Shown here in pieces: positions 1-9,450 of a stretch of 64,000 nt of DNA; positions within the stretch are counted from its first letter, which is position 1, and every line of letters starts with the position of its first letter. The notes under the pieces are model-generated. The model worked only from the letters and a program-made list of their open reading frames with translations, was not told the DNA's origin and did no database searches. The position numbers were made by a program, and so were the translations under genes. The stretch covers positions 186,001-250,000 of the forward strand of contig CP025321.1 in the NCBI GenBank assembly GCA_004014935.1, written 5' to 3'. The stretch comes from Saccharomycopsis malanga. Its lineage: Eukaryota > Ascomycota > Saccharomycetes > Ascoideales > Saccharomycopsidaceae.

Positions 1-893
1 TGATCTTTTACCTGCTAATCATCATAGTATTATAATCTATATCGAGACCTTGCATCATTATTCACTTGTACATTCTAATACTAATACTGTCTTATTCGGG
101 CTGTTTCGTCTCATATAACTCATATATGAGTTATAGCTCTATCATATTCTGGTAAAGGAGTACTTTTGACCTGCAGGTCTAGAGCCTGGAAAGTCCGAAA
201 ATGACGTAAGTCAAAGGAGAAAATGTGGAGCGCGAGTGCTAGGTGCGCACGCATGCGCGTCAACGAGACAGCCCAAAATTTTGGTAGTTTCAACTAACAA
301 GGATTGGACAGAGGCCAGCCACTCTTGGCGTCCCTCGACTAATTCAATTATGTTTTGTCCGTGACCGATTCTGGTCCAAAAGGGTAGTGCGAGGCTATTG
401 TTTGACTTAATGTCCGGTCAGGTAGACAATTTGTCGATGTCCTGCAGGACAAGGTTACGTAATTGTACAGGATGTTGCATTGCATCATGCACACCCCTCA
501 ACATTTGATGATTAGAGGCAAGAATTTCAAAGCCTGGAAAGCCATAATGGTTTTTTTCAGTTACTGTCACTGAGCCATCTATGAAATTCTATAGACAGCT
601 TTTGATGTTGCTAACCTCAACTTTGTCCAGGAAAAATAGTATAGGCTAAGTAAAGACAATGCACGGGCTGTATGGAATGCATGTACGTCCCAATTGGGTA
701 ATGCACAATCTGGGGTATAAGCATTGTTTGCCAACATGAATCTTAGAGTTGTATACTTTTACTCCATGAGTTTTTGTTCTTGCTGGTTTGCCATATAAAA
801 GAGAATAATCCATATTTAATCATGGAGCAATTGATGTAAGTATTGAAAGTTATTTAGATTTTGTTTAATATCGATTTCTTTGCTTTTTTCAAC
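1..893 (+). promoter_or_regulatory. Upstream region of the first STL1-like transporter; no gene seen
   Basis: No convincing coding frame lies here. Visible elements are a TATA box (TATAAAA, 794-800) about 95 bases before the ATG, a GTGGAG hexamer at 225-230, a Mig1-like CTGGGG at 710-715 preceded by AAT, and two perfect palindromes built on CCTGCAGG (168-179 and 438-451). The decamer GCCTGGAAAG occurs twice (184-193, 532-541). Bases 823-834 (TGGAGCAATTGA) recur exactly upstream of the dehydrogenase gene at 3906-3917. The stretch around 225-270 is GC-rich and contains GTGCGCAC (243-250). The pattern fits a long, regulated promoter. That role is inferred from motifs only. Confidence 0.5.
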
Positions 894-2582
894 ATGAGTC
901 TTTCGGATAAAACCAACGACAAACATATAGAACGCACTAGTATTAATAGTGGAGCCAACAATTCCTATAGGAATATGGAAAAAGATGTACGGACGTCGTT
1001 CATGGGGTTTAGAGGCAACAGGTTGAATAATGCAGTGTCATTTTTTGCAGGCATGGGGTTTTTATTATTTGGTTATGACCAAGGAGTTATGAGTTCATTG
1101 CTTACATTAAAATCGTTTAGAGAAGTTTTCACAGATATTGACACCAAGTTGCATCCAGAACGCTCTACTTACCAAGGCACAGTGGTAGCAATTTATGAAA
1201 TAGGCTGTTTGGCAGGGGCGTGCCTTACTATGGCAATTGGGGACAAGTTGGGCCGTCGTAAAACAATTTTTATTGGCTGTGTTATTATGGTTATTGGAGC
1301 AGCTATACAAGCAGCTTCATATTCCACAGGGCAACTTGTGGCTGGTAGAATCATAACTGGAATAGGAAATGGGTTAAATACTTCTACAGTACCTGTGTGG
1401 CAGAGCGAGTGTGCTAAACCAGAGAAAAGAGGTACTTTGGTAATGTTGCAAGGCTCTTTAGTTACTTGTGGGCTTATGATCTCCTATTGGGTTGATTTTG
1501 GCTTTTATTTTGTTGGCCACAGCTCTGTTTCTTGGAGATTTCCACTTGCATTCCAAATCCTCTTCCCTTTGATTATTCTTCCCTTTATTATGAAAATGCC
1601 GGAATCCCCTAGATGGTTAATGAAAAAGGACCAAGTTGAGGAGGCAAGAGCCGTGTTTTCTGCTTTAGATGATGTTCCTCTTGATGACCCAGTGATTTCC
1701 CGAGAAATTGACGAGATTTCTGCTGCCTTGGCTGCTGAATTGGAGTTGTCAAAAGGAGGTAGTAACGGAGCCAGAGCTCAGTTTAGACAAATGTTCAAGC
1801 AAGGGGAAGCCAGAAACTTTCATAGAACCATGTTGGGCTATTGGTCTCAAGCCATGCAACAGATTTCAGGCATCAATTCTATCAGTTATTATGCTGCCTT
1901 GATCTTTGAAGAATATATTCATATGAATCCATTGAATTCCAGAATTTTGGCTGCTTGTAATGGCACTGAATACTTTTTGATATCATGGGTAGCTTTTTAC
2001 ACTATTGAAACTGTAGGAAGAAGAAAGTTGATGTTGTTTGGATCAATTGGCCAGTGTTTAACTATGGCAATCTTGTGTGCTACTGTTTGGGCTGCTGACC
2101 CTGCTAATGGTAACAACAGCAATGCTGGAATTGCTGCTGCTGTGTTTTTATTTGTATTCAACAGCTTCTTTGCCATTGGTTGGTTAGGAATGTCGTGGCT
2201 ATATCCTGCTGAAATCACTCCATTAAACATACGGGCAGCTGCAAATGGTTTAAGCACTTCTGCAAACTGGTCCTTCAATTTTTTGGTTGTCATGATCACT
2301 CCTATTTGCTTTGCCAACATTCATTCATACACTTATGCTCTTTTTGCTGCTACAAATGCCTTGATGGTACCTGTGGTCTACTTTTTGTATCCAGAAACAG
2401 CAGGCAGATCTCTAGAAGAAATGGATAAAATATTTGCTTTATCCAATCCTTGGACCCCTTGGGATGTTGTAAAAATAGCAAAAGAATTGCCTTATGAGCA
2501 TAAGAATAATCCAGCAGACACTACTGACAATAAGGAGGAATACAAGGCAACTGCTGATCATTTGGAATTGGAAACCAAATGA
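894..2582 (+). CDS. MFS sugar-alcohol transporter, STL1 (glycerol/H+ symporter) type, copy 1
   Basis: This 562-residue protein is a 12-helix major facilitator of the sugar-porter family in the plasma membrane. Family hallmarks are GYDQGVM in helix 1, GDKLGRRK in the loop after helix 2, MPESPRWL after helix 6, and the closing PETAGRSLEEMDKIF. The segment NTSTVPVWQSECAKPEKRG is close to S. cerevisiae Stl1 (NTSTIPVWQSEMSKAENRG), which points to the Stl1 branch rather than hexose carriers. Stl1 imports glycerol with protons; here the substrate may be erythritol or another polyol, judged from the neighbouring dehydrogenase, kinase and isomerase. The open frame extends upstream to a TTG at 861, but the ATG at 894 lies a normal distance after a TATA box. 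A close paralogue lies at 4903-6600. Confidence 0.88.
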   Translation: MSLSDKTNDKHIERTSINSGANNSYRNMEKDVRTSFMGFRGNRLNNAVSFFAGMGFLLFGYDQGVMSSLLTLKSFREVFTDIDTKLHPERSTYQGTVVAIYEIGCLAGACLTMAIGDKLGRRKTIFIGCVIMVIGAAIQAASYSTGQLVAGRIITGIGNGLNTSTVPVWQSECAKPEKRGTLVMLQGSLVTCGLMISYWVDFGFYFVGHSSVSWRFPLAFQILFPLIILPFIMKMPESPRWLMKKDQVEEARAVFSALDDVPLDDPVISREIDEISAALAAELELSKGGSNGARAQFRQMFKQGEARNFHRTMLGYWSQAMQQISGINSISYYAALIFEEYIHMNPLNSRILAACNGTEYFLISWVAFYTIETVGRRKLMLFGSIGQCLTMAILCATVWAADPANGNNSNAGIAAAVFLFVFNSFFAIGWLGMSWLYPAEITPLNIRAAANGLSTSANWSFNFLVVMITPICFANIHSYTYALFAATNALMVPVVYFLYPETAGRSLEEMDKIFALSNPWTPWDVVKIAKELPYEHKNNPADTTDNKEEYKATADHLELETK

Positions 2583-3018
2583 TCAACAGTTTGGTCTATT
2601 TTTTTTCTTTCTTTTAATTTGACGATGCTAATGATATGAATATATGATTTATTGCACTGTGTATTGGATTTGAAGTATAAAATTACCATTACTATTAGTT
2701 ATTGTACCTTGAATCTTGGTAAAAGAAAATGATGGGAAAGTTTTATGGATTGTGTATTGTTTACTTATTATGTGTATAGCGGTTAAGCTAAATATTACTC
2801 CAGATTTTTTACCGGATTCGGAAGGCTTGTTTATAAGAAAGTGTGCATGATTCTTTGAAATGGACCTGTTATTTATATTCTGTTTTAGCATAATATTGTG
2901 AGACACAAGAGAGCTTCTACGAAAATTCATTTTGTTAGGTAAACTCATAAATTTTAGGAACAATTTAGTATTATTATGAAAAGTTGATAAAAGGAATCAT
3001 ACTATTTATTATTTGAAA
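2583..3018. other. Convergent intergenic region without a supported gene
   Basis: This 436-base AT-rich gap separates the 3' ends of the first transporter and the dehydrogenase. A T-rich run follows the transporter stop (2600-2620) and could serve 3' end formation. A 104-codon minus-strand frame is present, but its composition is low-complexity and it resembles nothing I know. Confidence 0.4.
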
Positions 3019-3888
3019 TTAAATTGCAGTGTAACCACCATCGACTTTTAGATCTGTTCCGGTGACATAAGAGGCAGCATCAGAGGCCAAATACAAATAA
3101 GCACTTGCAATTTCGTGTGGTAAAGCCTCACGGCCAATAGGAACCATGGACCACATTTTGCCCCTAAAGGCTCTTGGCAAATGGTCGTTTAGACCTGTGT
3201 CACAGTAGCCAGGGGAGACGGAGTTTACTCTTGCAAACCCTGCCCATTCTATTGCCAAGGACTGGGCCAAGTGTTTGACAGCAGCCTTGCTGACGTTGTA
3301 GGGTGTCAAATTCATGGGAACATTGGCAATGTGAGCTGACATTGAAGCAGTGATAATCAAAGAGCCAGTTTTGTTTTTTTTGAATATTTTTCCAACTTCC
3401 CTAGCACAGTAATATACACCATTCAAATTTACATCCATTAACTGGGTCCAACTTTGATTGTCATTATTAATTTCGTCGCAAACATTTCCTGTTTTCCAAA
3501 CTATTCCAGCATTGGCTACAAAGACATCAACAGTTCCAAACTCTTTTTCAATATTGACCATTGTCTCCTTTACTTGGTCTGCTTTTGAAACATCACATTG
3601 GAATGCTTTGGTTTTCACTTTGTTCGCAAGAGCAATCTGACTGGCTTGTTTCGAACAGTCTTTATAATCCACCAAGACAACAGCAGAACCAGCCTCTCCA
3701 AACACTTCGGCTACCGAAAACCCAATCCCTTGGGCAGCACCAGTGACAACCGCAACCTTTCCTTTCAAAGACATCAAATCCATGATGTTTCTTCTGGCCG
3801 GAGGCTGTCTAGGAAGCTCGTCCGTGAACTCATCAGAGATATAGGACACTATTTTATCGTCATTCTCTAATTTTACGGGAATTGTCAT
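3019..3888 (-). CDS. Short-chain dehydrogenase/reductase, probable polyol (erythritol-type) dehydrogenase
   Basis: This is a 289-residue classical SDR. The nucleotide-binding TGAAQGIG lies at residues 49-56 and NAG at 126-128. The catalytic set is Ser184, Tyr197 and Lys201 (YNVSK). The end (SDAASYVTGTDLKVDGGYTAI) is typical of fungal NAD(P)-dependent polyol/ketose reductases such as the Candida sorbose reductases SOU1/SOU2. An N-terminal tail of about 40 residues precedes the Rossmann fold. Flanked by two STL1-type carriers and near a ketose kinase and an RpiB-type isomerase, it most likely interconverts a polyol and a ketose. By analogy with EYD1 of the Yarrowia erythritol cluster this could be erythritol and erythrulose. 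Sequence alone does not fix the substrate; arabinitol, mannitol or sorbitol remain possible. A TATA element reads TATAAAA on its strand (3936-3942). Confidence 0.85.
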   Translation of the reverse strand: MTIPVKLENDDKIVSYISDEFTDELPRQPPARRNIMDLMSLKGKVAVVTGAAQGIGFSVAEVFGEAGSAVVLVDYKDCSKQASQIALANKVKTKAFQCDVSKADQVKETMVNIEKEFGTVDVFVANAGIVWKTGNVCDEINNDNQSWTQLMDVNLNGVYYCAREVGKIFKKNKTGSLIITASMSAHIANVPMNLTPYNVSKAAVKHLAQSLAIEWAGFARVNSVSPGYCDTGLNDHLPRAFRGKMWSMVPIGREALPHEIASAYLYLASDAASYVTGTDLKVDGGYTAI

Positions 3889-4902
3889 TGTGGTAATTTA
3901 AAATGTGGAGCAATTGAATATTAACTATGAAAAGATTTTATATTCTATATTAAAACAGAAAAAGCCAATTCGATAGTTCCCTCACAAACTCCAAATAACA
4001 CTCTTCATGATGAAAACATTGCTTTTTTGTATTACTATTACAATTCAAAATCAATTCCACCTTCCAGTGGAGAGTTCCGCTCTCCATCTATAGTGGAGGG
4101 CACTTTACAGTAATCCACCAATTGCTCTTTTACTATGCCTGTGATATCCGCAGAAACATTACCTAGACTATACATTCGGATATCGATGAACCATTCATTG
4201 CCATTTCGGGATACTATCAACTTATATTCCCATTTCAAGCCATTTCCAACTTCTATTACTTGCCTGGATATTATAGTCTTCAATTATGTCGGTTTGGCTG
4301 CGTGTATTGGTGGATGAGTGCTGGTTTACATTGTGGGGGTGTAGGCATTGCCCCACAGACGGTTGACGGGTGGAGGGTGGAGGTGGAGGTGGAGGTCTGT
4401 CTGGTAGTTGCAGTGCATGCATTTTATACTACAGTGGGTCACTCCGCACGAGAATAGTTTCGGAGATTTCTTTATCTTGGTGGACAAAGGCTATTGTTGG
4501 AGAATTAGATGTCAACACATTCTTCCACCTGCCTCAAAAGACCGAACGTAACCGCTAACCTAGCGGACTTTTAATAATCTTTTCTGCATAAGCACGCTAA
4601 AACACCCTCCATTCTAATTTTGCCATTACGTAATGGATGTCGCGGTCATGCAGCCTTGCAATACGGAGTACATGATGCACATTGGGGTGCATGCATGTGC
4701 ATGCATACACATACATACACATACATACATGAATGCGTAAGTCGATGATGAATTTTTCAAGCTTGACTCTAGAGTTTTGAACTGAGCAGTATATAAAGAG
4801 GTCTAAACTCCTTGATTTTTGTAATTGAATAATTGGAATTTGGTATAACAAACAACAATACTATTGGTGGTATCTTGAATAGATTTGCCAAGTTTAAGAA
4901 AA
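3889..4902. promoter_or_regulatory. Divergent promoter between dehydrogenase and second transporter, rich in GTGGAG
   Basis: About 1 kb separates the two divergent genes. GTGGAG occurs seven times on the plus strand: 3905, 4067, 4093, and a tandem run at 4370, 4377, 4383 and 4389. Perfect inverted repeats are TGGAGAG/CTCTCCA (4068-4074 with 4080-4086) and TGTGGGG/CCCCACA (4332-4338 with 4351-4357). A CATACA microsatellite lies at about 4689-4730. The TATA box for the plus-strand transporter is TATATAAA at 4790-4797, about 105 bases before its ATG. The repeated hexamer suits a zinc-finger activator site; the cluster encodes a candidate two-finger regulator. Function is inferred. Confidence 0.55.
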
Positions 4903-6600
4903 ATGTCATCGAGTTCTATATCTGTTCATAATGAAAAACGAGCAGCTGAGTCTGTTGGAGCAGAATCCAATGGGAAGGTTACTCATAACTTTGTAGATCC
5001 TTCGAATGAGGTTCGTCATACGTTTCTTGGAATGAAGGGCCAGAAGCTTCATAATGCAGTTTCGTTTATGGCAGGTATGGGCTTCTTGCTTTTCGGATAT
5101 GACCAAGGTGTGATGGGATCGTTGCTTACGTTGCCAACGTTTAACGACACTTTTGATGAGATCAATACAAGCAAGCATCCAGATCATGATACGTTGCAGG
5201 GAGCAGTTGTTGCTATTTACGAGATTGGATGTTTGTGTGGTGCATTGGCTACAATGTGGTTTGGTGACAAAATAGGAAGACGTAAGACGATTGTTCTTGG
5301 GTGTATTATTATGATTATAGGTGCGATTATCCAATGTGCTTCATATTCCGTGACGCAGTTGGCCATTGCCAGAGTAATCACTGGTGTTGGAAACGGTATG
5401 AACACATCTACAGTTCCAGTGTGGCAGAGTGAATGTGCAAAGCCTGAAAAGAGAGGCAAGTTGGTGATGATGCAAGGTGCTTTGATTACAGCAGGTATTA
5501 TGATTTCGTACTGGATAGATTTTGGTTTTTATTTTGTAGGACATAACTCTTCTTCATGGAGATTTCCCCTTGCGTTCCAAATTGTTTTCCCATTGTTTAT
5601 TCTTCCATTTATCATGAAATTGCCGGAATCCCCTAGATGGCTTTTGAAAACAGGTAGAATAGACGAAGCTGTCAAGGTATTTTCTGCACTTGACGACATT
5701 CCTTCTAACCATCGTTCTATCAATCTTGAAATTGAGGAAATTGAAGAATCTTTGGCAGAAGAGAAAGCCAAACTGACTCGCGATGTTTCTCTTTGGAAAT
5801 TGCTCTTTTCCCAAGGCGAACACAAAAATTTCCACAGAGTTTGCTTAGCAGTCTGGATTCAAATCATGCAGCAAATTTCTGGTATCAACTTGATCACTTA
5901 TTACGCTGGCACCATCTTTGAGAAATATATCCATATGTCACCATTAAACTCCAGAATCTTGGCTGCTTGTAACGGTACCGAATATTTCCTTGCCTCATGG
6001 ATTGCCTTCTACACCATTGAAAGAATCGGTAGAAGAAAATTGATGATCTTCGGTGCTGCTGGCCAGGCTATCACTATGGGAATCTTGACCGGTACCACCT
6101 GGGCAGCAGATCCAGCTAATGGAAACAACAGTAAAGCTGCCATTGCAGCAGCTGTTTTCTTGTTTGTTTTCAACACATTTTTCGCTATTGGTTGGTTAGG
6201 AATGACTTGGTTGTATCCTGCTGAAATCACACCTTTGAACATTAGAGCTGCTGCTAACGGCTTGAGTACCGCTGGTAATTGGTCCTTCAACTTTATGGTG
6301 GTCATGATCACCCCTGTGGCTTTCACTAACATCAACTCCTACACCTATACTATCTTTGCTGCTATCAACTTGTTGATGGTCCCTACAGTGTACTTTTTGT
6401 ATCCAGAAACCTCTGGCAGATCCTTGGAAGAAATGGACAGAATCTTTGCTCTTTCCAACCCTTGGACCCCATGGGACGTTGTCAGAATTGCAAACGAATT
6501 GCCTCACGAATATCAAAACGGCGTCTACGTCGAACAGCCTAAGGTCACCGCCTCCCATATCGATAAGGTTCCTGCTAATGATGCTCTTATAAATGAGTAG
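4903..6600 (+). CDS. MFS sugar-alcohol transporter, STL1 type, copy 2
   Basis: This 565-residue paralogue resembles the carrier at 894-2582 along its whole length. It shares GYDQGVMGSLLTL, GDKIGRRK, LPESPRWL, AAANGLST and PETSGRSLEEMDRIF. Twelve membrane helices are expected. Differences concentrate in the N-terminal tail, the central cytoplasmic loop (residues about 245-285) and the C-terminal tail. The two genes also share long identical DNA stretches, so duplication is fairly recent or gene conversion occurs. The real start is the ATG at 4903, not the in-frame TTG at 4885. It is divergent from the dehydrogenase and shares its promoter region. Expected role: proton-coupled import of glycerol, erythritol or a similar polyol. 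Having two carriers may give two affinities or substrates; that is inference. Confidence 0.88.
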   Translation: MSSSSISVHNEKRAAESVGAESNGKVTHNFVDPSNEVRHTFLGMKGQKLHNAVSFMAGMGFLLFGYDQGVMGSLLTLPTFNDTFDEINTSKHPDHDTLQGAVVAIYEIGCLCGALATMWFGDKIGRRKTIVLGCIIMIIGAIIQCASYSVTQLAIARVITGVGNGMNTSTVPVWQSECAKPEKRGKLVMMQGALITAGIMISYWIDFGFYFVGHNSSSWRFPLAFQIVFPLFILPFIMKLPESPRWLLKTGRIDEAVKVFSALDDIPSNHRSINLEIEEIEESLAEEKAKLTRDVSLWKLLFSQGEHKNFHRVCLAVWIQIMQQISGINLITYYAGTIFEKYIHMSPLNSRILAACNGTEYFLASWIAFYTIERIGRRKLMIFGAAGQAITMGILTGTTWAADPANGNNSKAAIAAAVFLFVFNTFFAIGWLGMTWLYPAEITPLNIRAAANGLSTAGNWSFNFMVVMITPVAFTNINSYTYTIFAAINLLMVPTVYFLYPETSGRSLEEMDRIFALSNPWTPWDVVRIANELPHEYQNGVYVEQPKVTASHIDKVPANDALINE

Positions 6601-7596
6601 GCTCGCCATTCTTTGAAAATTTTATTTTTTTTCCACTTTTGTTTTATACCGGCTTTGGCCTAATTTACGTTATTTGTTATTAATCTAGAACATCCCAGTT
6701 GTCAGTTTGTATCAACCTTAAAAATGTTCCGTCACACTTATTTAGATCTCAAAATACATTCCAAAAAAAGGTTTTTTGAGCAGCTCAGAGCAAAATCGGA
6801 AGTGAACTTCCTTTATTTCAAAGTTTCGGTGGAGGTACCCAAACAAACAGACCCAGAAGCTCGTGTTTGGATATTTATTCTGTATTGCTGTGGGGACAAG
6901 ATACATAAATGTCCCAACATAATTTATTAGCCGCCAAACAGGATGCTGTTTGAAGTAATTTATCCTGGCTTATACGGTATACGTACTTAGTTAAATGACC
7001 TAACAGTTAAAAACCTTATCCCTCAAACTATTACAGATATTTCTTTATCTACTTTTCGGGGTATTTCGTATTCATCTAAACGCCCTAATAATGAACAACT
7101 CTTTTCTACAAATTATTAAAGTTCCAGCTTTTCATCATTTCATTTCAACTTGTTAAATCTTTACCTTTTCATTTTACAAAACTGATTTTTGTCAGCTTTA
7201 GACCAGCTTAATTGTAATTGACTCAAACCGTTAATATAATTAACAATCAGATCTCTATTACTGAGCTCTAATTTTGAACTTATTATTATTATCGTTGAAT
7301 TCAAAACACCATTACCCTGAGAGAAAGCACTTTACTATTATAACCTATATACTAAAATCTATTGAAAACAATTGAGAGAGTGTGAGTTTAGTCATGGTTA
7401 TGGCTGTAGTTGATATATGATAGATGTACTAATCTCTGATTATAGTAGCTAGTTAAAATCATGACAGCAAACTAATTGATGGACAGAATATTGAATTTTA
7501 ACTGCTATAAATAGATAGAACTAGGACTGTATTAATTTATATAGTAGCTATAAAGTACTCATAGAAACAATTACATCCCTATAGTGATGTTCGAAA
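6601..7596. other. Convergent intergenic region, no supported gene
   Basis: This gap of almost 1 kb lies between the 3' ends of the second transporter and the kinase. It is AT-rich. A 68-codon ATG frame at 6724-6930 has no recognisable family and no visible promoter, so I do not call it. Poly-T after the transporter stop (6620-6640) could aid termination. Nothing else stands out. Confidence 0.4.
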
Positions 7597-9450
7597 TCAA
7601 GCGTCCAAGGCTGAAATGGCCTCGTAAATACCATAGGCGCCTGGGTCTGGTGGAAAGTCTGTCTGATTGTCAAGACCACCAACGTAGGTGGCACGACCCA
7701 ACTTTGGTTTTAGTCTTCGAGTGTTTTCGGCAGCATCAAAAGCAACCTGGACTGCACTATGGATGTCTTTTGTAGAAGAGAAGCTTTTTACGAAAGGAAT
7801 CAACACATCCATGACAGTACGATGACCTTCACGAGCCTTGGTGTAGTCAAAAAGGTTTTCAAGACCAACCTGAAGCCCTTCAGCAAAGGCATCAGTGACA
7901 GTGATGTTTGGATTTGAACTGACCAATTGTTCTACCTTATTGATGACAGATTTCAAGAATATAAAGATGATGGCTCCCAATGTTCCACCCATGTCATCTT
8001 TGATTACGTTAAGAATAACATGAAGAGCCTGTAAAATCAGGCCTGACTGGGCAAACTTATCGTTATTTAACTTTTGTAAAACTATCTCTGCTCCTGCTTT
8101 GAGACCATGGCCACAATCGCCGTCACCCATCTTGGTATCCCAATCAGTGAGATCTGGTTCTTTCGCAATGATTCTTAAGGCAGCAGTACGGATGATGGAT
8201 GTGAGCTGGTCGGGATTGACTGTGAAATTGCTGTTGGTTATGTTGTTGTTATCAACATCAGCAAAGAGAGCATCATCATCGTAATGAACAAAGTTTGTGA
8301 TGATCTGTTTTGAGTTGTCAATAGGCTCTAGGCCGTTAGGAAAATTGTCGGTATTTGGCCAGCATATAGCATCGGTTTCCATGTCCAACATGTCGAAGAT
8401 TTTTTCTACAGGGAACGTCTTGTTAGCGGCAGTGGTGGCATTGAAAAGAGTTATTGTGAAGATCTGGGCGTTGAATGAAGTCACAAAGTTTCCACTGTAT
8501 ACTCTGACAGGAACAATCCCATACTGTTTTTTCAATGTTTGCAATGTAGTATAGAGTAACGCCTTCTCTTCAATGGTAGGCACTCCTCCTAAATTGTTGA
8601 TGAAAAGCACAATTTTGTCTTTGGTAGGATGGTTTCTATGGAAAAACCCACGGCTTTTATCATTTTCATTTAGAATCATTTTTAATAACAAAGGAACTAA
8701 CTCTTCGTTTTTAGGAATATAATCTAGTTTCTCCACCCCAGGCTCGTTATGAATACCTAGACCAATTTCCAACTGATTAGCGCCAAGCTTGCCGAAATCT
8801 TCGTCACGGTTATGGCCTGAAATATGAACATGGTCCAACCCAGCGTTAATTGAAGCGGTAGAGTCAATAACCAACTGGCCAAAGTCAAATACCTGGTCTA
8901 TATCATAGCCCAACTCAGATGCTGCGCCTGTCAACTTGGAAACCACAGTGATTCCAGCAAGTGTCCGACGGCCTACTAAAGATCCAGTGCTTCTGGAGAC
9001 CGCAACATCATCGGTTACTCTGAGAATACGGATTTTGTCAGGACCATACCGTGCTATCAAATCCTGGGCTGCCATGCCAAAATACAAGTTGTCCCCTGTA
9101 TAATTGGTAAGAATGAAAATCACTCCAGCCCACTCGTCATCATCAGTTGATCCACCAATCTCGTGGCACACTTTTTCCGCTGCCTTGACGTTCCTATAGT
9201 TAGGCGAAGCAAACACATCGCCCTGGGCTACCGCACTCAACATTCCAGTACCAACAAGACCATAGAACCCAGGCTCGTGGCCAGAGCCTCCTCCAGATAT
9301 TAAGGCAACTCGCCGGCGGTCAAACTTGTTATTGAAAACAACCTTCTCCTTGTCAAGAAGCGAAAGAAACGGATATTCAGCTGTGATTGCCCGCAAGCAG
9401 TACGGAGACAAATTGCTAGCGTCCTCTGGGAGAAAATGTTTATTAGACAT
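7597..9450 (-). CDS. Dihydroxyacetone-kinase-family kinase, probable erythrulose kinase
   Basis: This 617-residue protein has the two-domain architecture of eukaryotic ATP-dependent dihydroxyacetone kinases. The DhaK part carries GGGSGHEP (53-60), NYTGD (116-120), the substrate-binding His207 in GLDHVHISG, and LGIHNEPG (231-238). The DhaL part carries KMGDGDCGHGLK, where the Asp residues bind Mg-ATP, DDMGGTLGA, EGHRTVMD and a final GRATYVGG segment. The stretch after GHEP reads GFYGLVG instead of the usual AHAGFVG, so the substrate pocket may differ. Such kinases phosphorylate dihydroxyacetone or, as in Yarrowia EYK1, L-erythrulose. The adjacent divergent RpiB-type isomerase favours a tetrulose substrate. 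The start is the ATG at 9450; the frame is open two codons further to a TTG. A TATA element lies at 9575-9582 (TATAAATA on its strand). Confidence 0.9.
   Translation of the reverse strand: MSNKHFLPEDASNLSPYCLRAITAEYPFLSLLDKEKVVFNNKFDRRRVALISGGGSGHEPGFYGLVGTGMLSAVAQGDVFASPNYRNVKAAEKVCHEIGGSTDDDEWAGVIFILTNYTGDNLYFGMAAQDLIARYGPDKIRILRVTDDVAVSRSTGSLVGRRTLAGITVVSKLTGAASELGYDIDQVFDFGQLVIDSTASINAGLDHVHISGHNRDEDFGKLGANQLEIGLGIHNEPGVEKLDYIPKNEELVPLLLKMILNENDKSRGFFHRNHPTKDKIVLFINNLGGVPTIEEKALLYTTLQTLKKQYGIVPVRVYSGNFVTSFNAQIFTITLFNATTAANKTFPVEKIFDMLDMETDAICWPNTDNFPNGLEPIDNSKQIITNFVHYDDDALFADVDNNNITNSNFTVNPDQLTSIIRTAALRIIAKEPDLTDWDTKMGDGDCGHGLKAGAEIVLQKLNNDKFAQSGLILQALHVILNVIKDDMGGTLGAIIFIFLKSVINKVEQLVSSNPNITVTDAFAEGLQVGLENLFDYTKAREGHRTVMDVLIPFVKSFSSTKDIHSAVQVAFDAAENTRRLKPKLGRATYVGGLDNQTDFPPDPGAYGIYEAISALDA

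Noticed and set aside
2649-2963. 104-codon frame between carrier 1 and the dehydrogenase
   Set aside because: Lies in a convergent 3' region, Ile/Ser/Asn-rich, no motif.
6724-6930. 68-codon ATG frame after carrier 2
   Set aside because: Too short, no family, and in a convergent 3' region.
894-9450. Reading the cluster as a simple glycerol/dihydroxyacetone pathway
   Set aside because: STL1, SDR and DAK alone would fit, but the RpiB-type isomerase divergent from the kinase has no role there; kept only as an alternative.
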